Part shown: piece after piece, positions 1 to 4,497 of the stretch
Layout of the letters: each line of letters opens with the position of its first letter
Position numbering within the stretch: the first letter of the stretch is position 1
Assembly (NCBI GenBank): GCA_013153915.1
Contig: JAADDL010000083.1
Location: forward strand, 1 to 5,511
DNA from: Campylobacterota bacterium
GTDB taxonomy: Bacteria > Campylobacterota > Campylobacteria > Campylobacterales > JALSKU01
Reading direction: 5' to 3'
DNA: 5,511 bases
Translations under genes and position numbers: made by a program
Notes under the pieces: generated by a model
The model's input: only the letters and a program-made list of their open reading frames with translations
Databases searched by the model: none
Told to the model about the DNA's origin: nothing

Positions 1-410
1 AAAAAGGTATCTATCCTGCGGTTGATCCGTTAGATAGTACATCAAGACTTTTGGATCCGGGTATCGTCGGCGAAGAGCACTATAAAGTGGCCAGAGGCGT
101 ACAAGCTGTTCTTCAAAAGTATAAAGATTTGCAAGATATTATAGCGATACTTGGTATGGATGAGCTTAGTGAAGAGGATAAGCAAGTCGTTGAGAGAGCT
201 AGAAAGATTGAAAAATTCCTTTCTCAGCCATTCTTTGTTGCTGAGGTATTTACCGGAAGTCCAGGAAAATATGTAACCCTAGAAGAGACTATAGAGGGCT
301 TTAAAGGTATCTTAGAAGGAAAGTATGACCATCTTCCTGAAAATGCTTTTTATATGGTAGGTAACATCCAAGAAGCTGTAGAAAAAGCTGAAAAAATGAA
401 AAACAGTTAG
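1..410 (+). CDS. atpD: F1F0 ATP synthase subunit beta, C-terminal 135 residues (5' truncated by window)
   Basis: This is the 3' part of the catalytic beta subunit of the F1 sector, a peripheral membrane complex on the cytoplasmic face that makes ATP from ADP and phosphate. The frame is open from the window edge (first full codon at 3) and begins with the conserved GIYPAVDPLDSTSRLLDP segment. The DELSEED regulatory loop (DELSEEDK) is at 159-182 and is followed by the highly conserved RARKIEKFLSQPFFVAEVF and TGSPGKYVTLEET stretches. The end, NAFYMVGNIQEAVEKAEKM, is typical of the family. About 330 residues, including the Walker A/B nucleotide site, lie upstream of the window, so the TTG at 51 is an internal Leu codon and not a start. 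The gene ends at TAG 408-410 and atpC follows after 35 bases. The stop codon lies inside a perfect hairpin (399-428). Identity is secure. Confidence 0.98.
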   Translation, partial: KGIYPAVDPLDSTSRLLDPGIVGEEHYKVARGVQAVLQKYKDLQDIIAILGMDELSEEDKQVVERARKIEKFLSQPFFVAEVFTGSPGKYVTLEETIEGFKGILEGKYDHLPENAFYMVGNIQEAVEKAEKMKNS

Positions 411-428
411 AAGTTTCTAACTGTTTTT
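399..428 (+). terminator. Terminator-like A/T-flanked hairpin across the atpD stop codon
   Basis: Positions 399-412 and 415-428 are exact reverse complements: 14 pairs, three of them G-C. With a realistic 4-base loop (412-415) the stem has 13 pairs. The distal arm ends in five T (424-428), and the proximal arm starts with five A (399-403) behind another A-rich stretch, so the structure has terminator geometry on either strand. It contains the atpD stop codon and lies 18 bases before atpC. Because atpC and the tol genes have no other evident promoter, it can at most be a partial terminator, or else an RNA-processing or stability element. The stem is weak because it is A/T-rich. The hairpin is seen directly; its function is inferred. 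Confidence 0.5.
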
Positions 429-445
429 AATGATAAGGACGATTT

Positions 446-838
446 ATGAATACGATTAAACTTGAGATAGTAAGTCCGATAGGTCCGGTATTTAAAGGGG
501 ATGTAAAAAGTATTACGATGCCCGGAAGTGAAGGAGAGTTTGGAGTTCTTCCCGGTCATGCTTCTTTGTTAACTCTTTTAAAAGCCGGTGTGATTGATAT
601 AGAAAAAGTTGATGGAAAACATGAGATTGTAGCCATCAATTGGGGCTATGCCGAAGTCGGAGAGACAAAAGTGACCGTTTTAGCCGATGGCGCCGTATAT
701 GTTGGCGGTGACAGTGAAAGTGAAATAGAGCAATCTATTAAAAAGGCAAAAGAGTTGCTTGAAAGCATTAGTAGCGATTCGGTTCCTATCGCAAGTGTTG
801 TCGCAAAAGTTGAACAAGTAGCTAAAAGTAAATTGTGA
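446..838 (+). CDS. atpC: F1F0 ATP synthase subunit epsilon
   Basis: Epsilon subunit of the F1 central stalk. It couples rotor rotation to catalysis, and in many bacteria its C-terminal helices inhibit ATP hydrolysis. The product is 130 residues, normal for the family. Residues 1 to about 85 form the beta-sandwich domain with the hallmark GSEGEFGVLPGHA at 27-39 (preceded by SITMP) and a WGYAEV strand near 66-71. Residues 88-130 are rich in Glu, Lys, Ala and Ser and fit the helical hairpin. The ATG at 446 is preceded by AAGGA at 435-439 with six bases between, which supports this start. The gene is last in the atp cluster, and the tolQ ATG begins four bases after its stop, so transcription clearly runs on into the Tol-Pal genes. 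I see no obvious I/LDxxRA ATP-binding motif like that of Bacillus epsilon. Confidence 0.97.
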   Translation: MNTIKLEIVSPIGPVFKGDVKSITMPGSEGEFGVLPGHASLLTLLKAGVIDIEKVDGKHEIVAINWGYAEVGETKVTVLADGAVYVGGDSESEIEQSIKKAKELLESISSDSVPIASVVAKVEQVAKSKL

Positions 839-841
839 TAG

Positions 842-1429
842 ATGGGTGCGATTGATCTTTTTTTAAACTATCTGTCAAGAAGCAGTATTGTAACTATTGC
901 TGTGCTAGTTTGGTTGTCATTTTATTTTATATTAACTTTTTGGATAATTATTTATAGATACTTATATCTAAATTCACTTATTAAAAAAGAGGAAGATTCT
1001 CTTGAGGCTATGTTGATGGGTTCAGCTACTGTTAGAGCTGATTCTATACTTAGAAAATGTACCTCCCAATACAGAGGATCTTCTTCGATTTTCGATATTT
1101 GCGTGAATATTGCAGAAAAACAATCCACATCATATCTGTCTGCTCTTTCGATAATATCTTCAACCTCCCCTTTTATTGGTTTATTTGGCACGGTTGTCGG
1201 CATACTTGAAACTTTTTCAAAACTTAGTGGCGTGACAACAGCTTCATTGAATATTATTGCCCCTGCTATTAGTGAAGCTTTGGTAGCTACGGCAGGAGGT
1301 ATTTTAGTGGCTGTACCGGCATATAGTGGTTATATTATTCTTAAAAGAAAAGCGTATGAGTATTTGAGTGTTATTGATAGAGAAAAATCTTTGTTGTTGA
1401 GTACTCTTGAAAAATCTACAGATAATTAA
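842..1429 (+). CDS. tolQ: TolQ (ExbB/TolQ/MotA family proton channel protein)
   Basis: Inner-membrane proton channel subunit that, with TolR, converts proton flow into movement of TolA. The product is 195 residues, shorter than E. coli TolQ (about 230). Three membrane segments are visible: about 15-38, about 99-125 and about 137-167, with a cytoplasmic loop at about 40-98. The family motifs are clear: SPFIGLFGTVVGIL at 109-122 and ISEALVATAGGILVAVPA at 143-160. Glu145, Thr150 and Thr117 have the same mutual spacing as ExbB Glu176, Thr181 and Thr148, which line the ion path. The sequence alone cannot fully separate ExbB from TolQ; the neighbours tolR, tolA, tolB and pal decide for TolQ. No Shine-Dalgarno sequence precedes the ATG, which follows the atpC stop after three bases, so translation is probably coupled to atpC. 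No ybgC gene precedes it, unlike E. coli. Confidence 0.93.
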   Translation: MGAIDLFLNYLSRSSIVTIAVLVWLSFYFILTFWIIIYRYLYLNSLIKKEEDSLEAMLMGSATVRADSILRKCTSQYRGSSSIFDICVNIAEKQSTSYLSALSIISSTSPFIGLFGTVVGILETFSKLSGVTTASLNIIAPAISEALVATAGGILVAVPAYSGYIILKRKAYEYLSVIDREKSLLLSTLEKSTDN

Positions 1430-1431
1430 AA

Positions 1432-1824
1432 ATGAATATAGATTGGGATGAAAAGCCAGATTTAAATATCACTCCGTTGGTTGATATTATGTTGGTCTTA
1501 CTCGCTATTTTAATGGTAACTACACCAGCAATAATATATGAAGAAAATATAAAATTACCTCAAGGTTCTAAATCAAAATCTCTTGGAAAAATACCGGATT
1601 TGGAGATACGAATTACAAAAGATAAAAAGATTTTTATTAAAAAAAATCAATATCAATATAATGCATTTGCCGATAGCTTTATTTTATTTTCCAAGTCCAT
1701 TCCAAAAAATACCGTTGTATATATTAGAGCCGATAAAGGCCTTCAGTATGGAGCGGTCATGTATATACTAAAAACAGTAAAAGAGGCAGGATTCTCCAAA
1801 GTATCTCTCGTAACGGAGGGATAA
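1432..1824 (+). CDS. tolR: TolR (ExbD/TolR family proton channel protein)
   Basis: Partner of TolQ in the Tol proton channel: a short cytoplasmic N-terminus, one membrane helix, then a periplasmic domain. The product is 130 residues, normal for the family. The helix lies at about 16-37 and starts with the hallmark DLNITPLVDIMLVLL; Asp18 matches the essential protonatable Asp of TolR/ExbD (Asp23 in E. coli TolR). The periplasmic domain shows the usual KLPQ entry at 42-45 and ends with the typical RADKGLQYGAVM helix region and AGFSKVSLVTE strand. Its ATG comes two bases after the tolQ stop and has no Shine-Dalgarno sequence, so translational coupling to tolQ is likely. The GGAGG inside its last codons (1815-1819) serves tolA. 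As with TolQ, the TolR rather than ExbD label rests on gene context. Confidence 0.93.
   Translation: MNIDWDEKPDLNITPLVDIMLVLLAILMVTTPAIIYEENIKLPQGSKSKSLGKIPDLEIRITKDKKIFIKKNQYQYNAFADSFILFSKSIPKNTVVYIRADKGLQYGAVMYILKTVKEAGFSKVSLVTEG
1815..1820 (+). promoter_or_regulatory. Strong Shine-Dalgarno sequence of tolA inside the tolR 3' end
   Basis: GGAGGG lies eight bases or less before the tolA ATG at 1828 and overlaps the last sense codons of tolR (Glu-Gly). It fixes the tolA start and means that tolA initiation lies within reach of ribosomes ending tolR translation. Confidence 0.75.
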
Positions 1825-1827
1825 TTT

Positions 1828-2604
1828 ATGGAAAAAAAGGGTTTTTATTTTTATCTCTCGGGACTCTTTTCTATCTCAATATATCTATCTCTTATTTTTT
1901 TTATTTTTACTCTTTTGGGTGAATTTGAAAAAAAGGCAAAGAGATACACAAGTCAAAAAAATAATTTTATCGTAGTATCCATAGCGGAAAAGAGCGATAT
2001 CATAAAGAAGAAAAGCGTCAAAAAAAGGTCGATAAAAAAAAGCGTCAAAAAAGAAGTACCTAAAAAGAAAAAGCCTACTAAGAAAAATAAGATTAAAAAA
2101 TCTATGAAAAGAACGGTAAAAGATGACTCTTTGAAATCGTTGTTTAGTGGTATTGACCCTAAAAAGTATAAGAAAAAGATAAAAGATAAAAATGTTACAA
2201 AAAAGATACCAAATAATCAAAACAGTAGATTTTTGCAGAAAAAGAGCGGTACAAGCAGTGAAAAAAAATCGGCAACTAAGCTGATAAAAAGTTTGAGTTT
2301 GGAAAATATTTCATCAGCTTCCAATAAAAAAGCGGGAGAGTATGATAAGTATATCGGAAAGATTAGTGATATTTTGGATGAAAAGTGGCAAAATACTCCC
2401 GGGTCTATAGCGGGAAATCAAGCTACCGTAACTGTAAAAATAGATAAATTTGGAAATTTCAGCTATAAGATAGATTCACTTTCATATAATAATGAATTCA
2501 ATGCAAAATTGCAAAATTTTCTTGACAGCTTAAAGGATGAAAATTTTCCTCCTTATGAAGGTGGAGATTTTATAGAGTTGAAAGTTAATTTTAAAGATGA
2601 GTAA
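1828..2604 (+). CDS. tolA: TolA-like envelope-spanning protein (TolA/TonB C-terminal family)
   Basis: Inner-membrane anchored protein that carries energy from TolQ-TolR to TolB and Pal at the outer membrane. It has 258 residues, much shorter than E. coli TolA (421). Residues 1-5 are cytoplasmic and about 6-31 form the membrane helix. Residues about 35-168 are a strongly basic linker: 31 of the 72 residues from 55 to 126 are Lys, with Ser, Thr and Pro interspersed, rather than the Ala-rich long helix of E. coli. Residues about 171-258 form a compact TolA/TonB-type C-terminal domain (ILDEKW at 182-187, VTVKIDKFGNFSYKI at 201-215, FNAKLQNFLDSL at 224-235, FPPY at 240-243). In the helix, the Ser-xxx-His pair of TonB/TolA appears as Ser15-xxx-Tyr19. 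Sequence similarity alone would only say TonB/TolA-like; position between tolR and tolB makes TolA the likely identity. The linker holds a 27-base internal repeat. Confidence 0.88.
   Translation: MEKKGFYFYLSGLFSISIYLSLIFFIFTLLGEFEKKAKRYTSQKNNFIVVSIAEKSDIIKKKSVKKRSIKKSVKKEVPKKKKPTKKNKIKKSMKRTVKDDSLKSLFSGIDPKKYKKKIKDKNVTKKIPNNQNSRFLQKKSGTSSEKKSATKLIKSLSLENISSASNKKAGEYDKYIGKISDILDEKWQNTPGSIAGNQATVTVKIDKFGNFSYKIDSLSYNNEFNAKLQNFLDSLKDENFPPYEGGDFIELKVNFKDE
2011..2067 (+). repeat. Imperfect 27-base in-frame tandem repeat in the tolA lysine-rich linker
   Basis: A 15-base string (AAAAGCGTCAAAAAA) occurs at 2011-2025 and again at 2038-2052, exactly 27 bases (nine codons) apart. The encoded units are SVKKRSIKK (63-71) and SVKKEVPKK (72-80). 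The second half of the units has diverged at the DNA level. This looks like an old duplication by slippage or unequal exchange that lengthened the linker. Confidence 0.65.
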
Positions 2605-2609
2605 GGAGA
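2603..2609 (+). promoter_or_regulatory. Shine-Dalgarno sequence deciding the GTG start of tolB
   Basis: AAGGAGA begins inside the tolA stop codon (TAA 2602-2604) and ends five bases before the GTG at 2615. It supports a GTG start that puts a signal peptide directly at the N-terminus. Confidence 0.75.
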
Positions 2610-2614
2610 GATAG

Positions 2615-3889
2615 GTGAAAAAAATTCTATTTTTGATTTTGTTATCCGTTGTGTCTTTGTTGTCTTATGATGCCACCATAGACATAGTGAAGAAAGCAGA
2701 TAAGTTGCCCGCTATCGTAGTACAGGATGCTACGGGTGCAGATTTTGCAAATCAAAAAATTGATAAAAAGACATTTAAACTTTTGATAGGAGATTTGAAG
2801 GTTTCTACCAATTTTATTGTTGATGATAACTATACGACAAGTACCTATGATGGTGATTTTGATACCAATATACAAAATAGTAACGGTTTGGATTTGGTTT
2901 TGAGATATAAACTTGAGGATAGAGATAATGCTCTTATCGGTAGAGTGAAACTAATAGATGCTAAAAACGGTAGTTTATTGACGGAAAAGACTTATGAAAT
3001 ATCCGATATGAAAAGATATCCGTTTTTTGCCCACAGGGTGGTTGCCGATGTTAGTAAATATGTCGGTGGTTCTTCGGTGGACTGGATGGATAATCTTGTG
3101 ATTTTTGCAAAATCTACCGGAAAAATGAATAGTGATATTGTAGTGTCGGATTACACATTGACTTATCAAAAAACAGTGATAAGCGGTGGATTAAATATCT
3201 TTCCTAAATGGGCGGATGACAGCAGAAATTCATTTTATTATACATCTTTTGGTGGTAGGATTCCGGTTTTATATAAAGTTGATTTGATTAGCGGACAAAA
3301 ACATAAGATTATATCCTGCAACGGGATGTTGATTTGTTCGGATGTTAGTAAAGACGGCAGAAGATTGCTTTTAACTATGGCACCGGATGATCAACCGGAT
3401 GTTTATCTTTATGATTTAAATACAAAGAAAAAAGAGAGATTGACAAAATATTCTGGCATAGATGTTAGTGGGCACTTTATAGATAATGAAACTAGATTTG
3501 CTTTTGTATCGGATAGATTGGGATATCCTAATATTTTTGCAAAGGGTTTAAACATAAACTCACCGGTAGAACAGATGATATATCAAGGCAGAAACAACAC
3601 CTCTTTTAGCTCTTACGATAACTATATAGTATTTTCAAGAAGAGAGGATGATAGCGAGTTTGGTAAAAATAGTTTTAATCTATATCTTATCTCTACAAAA
3701 ACAGAATATATAAGACAATTAACCGCAACCGGTAAAAACTATTTTCCAAGATTTGCCAATCATGGAGAGACGATACTGTTTATAAAAAACTATAAATGGC
3801 AATCTGCTTTGGGCATTATACGGCTTTATAGCAATAAAAGTTTTCTTTTCCCATTAAAAGTTGGAAAAATTCAGTCTATTGATTGGTAA
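2615..3889 (+). CDS. tolB: TolB, periplasmic beta-propeller protein of the Tol-Pal system
   Basis: Periplasmic protein that binds Pal and, through its N-terminus, TolA, and so controls Pal mobility. It has 424 residues (E. coli TolB: 430). Residues 1 to about 17-20 are a signal peptide (MKK, then a hydrophobic run ending LLSYDA), with no lipobox. About 21-165 is the N-terminal domain, ending with the family-like RYPFFAHRVVADVSKYVGG. About 175-424 is the propeller, with recognisable PD40-type blades: GLNIFPKWADD near 190, DVSKDGRRLLLT followed by PDVYLYDL near 243-270, RFAFVSDRLGYPNIFAKGL near 292-312, YIVFSRRED followed by FNLYLIST near 338-362, and YFPRFANHGETILFIK near 376-391. Cys235 and Cys241 form an unusual pair. 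Asp70 to Thr74 (DDNYT) is a strict bacterial N-glycosylation sequon. The GTG start is ten bases behind tolA. No terminator-like structure follows the stop. Confidence 0.94.
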   Translation: MKKILFLILLSVVSLLSYDATIDIVKKADKLPAIVVQDATGADFANQKIDKKTFKLLIGDLKVSTNFIVDDNYTTSTYDGDFDTNIQNSNGLDLVLRYKLEDRDNALIGRVKLIDAKNGSLLTEKTYEISDMKRYPFFAHRVVADVSKYVGGSSVDWMDNLVIFAKSTGKMNSDIVVSDYTLTYQKTVISGGLNIFPKWADDSRNSFYYTSFGGRIPVLYKVDLISGQKHKIISCNGMLICSDVSKDGRRLLLTMAPDDQPDVYLYDLNTKKKERLTKYSGIDVSGHFIDNETRFAFVSDRLGYPNIFAKGLNINSPVEQMIYQGRNNTSFSSYDNYIVFSRREDDSEFGKNSFNLYLISTKTEYIRQLTATGKNYFPRFANHGETILFIKNYKWQSALGIIRLYSNKSFLFPLKVGKIQSIDW

Positions 3890-3912
3890 TTTTAAGAAAA
3901 AAATGGTAAAAT
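3883..3912 (+). promoter_or_regulatory. Candidate sigma-70-type promoter for pal (extended -10)
   Basis: TGGTAAAAT at 3904-3912 matches an extended -10 (TGn plus TAAAAT). Eighteen bases upstream is TTGGTA (3883-3888), a weak -35 (four of six bases) overlapping the tolB stop; campylobacterotal promoters often lack a clear -35. The start of transcription would lie near 3919, giving a leader of about 20 bases before pal. This is the largest gap between any two tol genes here. A/T-rich DNA yields such matches by chance, so this is a candidate only. Confidence 0.5.
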
Positions 3913-3928
3913 ATCTAAAAATTTTCAA

Positions 3929-3934
3929 AAAGGA
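3929..3934 (+). promoter_or_regulatory. Shine-Dalgarno sequence deciding the GTG start of pal
   Basis: AAAGGA ends six bases before the GTG at 3941. The ATG at 3934-3936 is immediately followed by TAG and cannot be used, so GTG is the start. The resulting N-terminus is a proper lipoprotein signal. Confidence 0.75.
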
Positions 3935-3940
3935 TGTAGT

Positions 3941-4483
3941 GTGAAAAAAATATTATTGATTAGTGTAAGTGCGGCATTGTTACTCTTGACCGGATGTAGT
4001 CAAAAGACTCCGGAAGTAGATATGACTAAAAAAGAACAACCTCAGGTTCAAAAGAGTGAACCGGTAACCACAAATACAAATACGACTCAAACAGTAGACG
4101 AGAATAATGATAACGATATTAGCTATAGAATAGCTCAATTAGAGCAAAAAGTAAAAATCATCCATTTTGATTTTGATAAATATAATATTAGAGAAGATCA
4201 AAAGCCACTTGTTAACGAAGATGCCTCTTTGATTAATTCCGATGAAGCCAAAGATTTTTCCGTTAAGCTTGAAGGTAACTGTGATGAGTGGGGAAGCGAT
4301 GAGTACAACTATGCACTAGGGCTAAAAAGAGCCAAAAGTGTAAAAACAGCTTTAACAGCACTCGGTGTTAACCCTGGTAGATTAATGATTATCAGCTATG
4401 GAAAAAGTAATCCTGTATGTGAAGAGCACACAAAAGCTTGCTGGGCTAAGAATAGAAGAGTTGAATTTAAATTTTTACCGTAG
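3941..4483 (+). CDS. pal: Pal, peptidoglycan-associated outer-membrane lipoprotein (OmpA-like domain)
   Basis: Lipoprotein that anchors the outer membrane to peptidoglycan and binds TolB (Omp18 in Campylobacter). It has 180 residues. Residues 1-18 are a lipoprotein signal with lipobox LTGC and lipidated Cys19; Ser at +2 fits outer-membrane sorting under the E. coli rule. About 20-60 is a polar linker rich in Thr, Asn, Gln and acidic residues. About 72-180 is the OmpA-like domain: IHFDFDKYNI at 74-83, LEGNCDEWGSDEYNYALG at 110-127, RAKSVKTAL at 130-138, SYGKSNPVC at 152-160, NRRVEF at 171-176. Asp115 and Arg130 have the 15-residue spacing of the OmpA-family pair that holds diaminopimelate. Cys114, Cys160 and Cys167 sit in the folded domain, unlike E. 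coli Pal. The GTG start has a good Shine-Dalgarno sequence. cpoB follows after 14 bases. Confidence 0.97.
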   Translation: MKKILLISVSAALLLLTGCSQKTPEVDMTKKEQPQVQKSEPVTTNTNTTQTVDENNDNDISYRIAQLEQKVKIIHFDFDKYNIREDQKPLVNEDASLINSDEAKDFSVKLEGNCDEWGSDEYNYALGLKRAKSVKTALTALGVNPGRLMIISYGKSNPVCEEHTKACWAKNRRVEFKFLP

Positions 4484-4497
4484 CTTACGATAAATAA

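Noticed and set aside
51..410. TTG at 51 as the start of a separate small protein
   Set aside because: The frame is open upstream with conserved AtpD sequence, and the TTG encodes a Leu of the DSTSRLLDP motif.
952..1203. Antisense reading frame opposite tolQ
   Set aside because: It mirrors a well-conserved TolQ frame, has no family signature and no convincing ribosome binding site.
1583..1771. Overlapping reading frame inside tolR
   Set aside because: It is out of frame with a clear TolR protein, of low-complexity composition, and has no recognisable domain.
1885..2220. Antisense Phe/Leu-rich frame opposite the tolA linker, resembling a membrane protein
   Set aside because: It is the reverse complement of AAA/AAG lysine codons, which gives TTT/CTT; hydrophobicity is an artefact of composition.
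1828..2604. tolA as tonB of an iron-uptake system, with tolQR as exbBD
   Set aside because: The protein families alone would allow this, but immediate linkage to tolB, pal and cpoB and absence of a TonB-dependent receptor favour Tol.
2642..3169. Two short antisense frames opposite tolB
   Set aside because: They lie on the strand opposite a complete, conserved TolB gene and show no family features.
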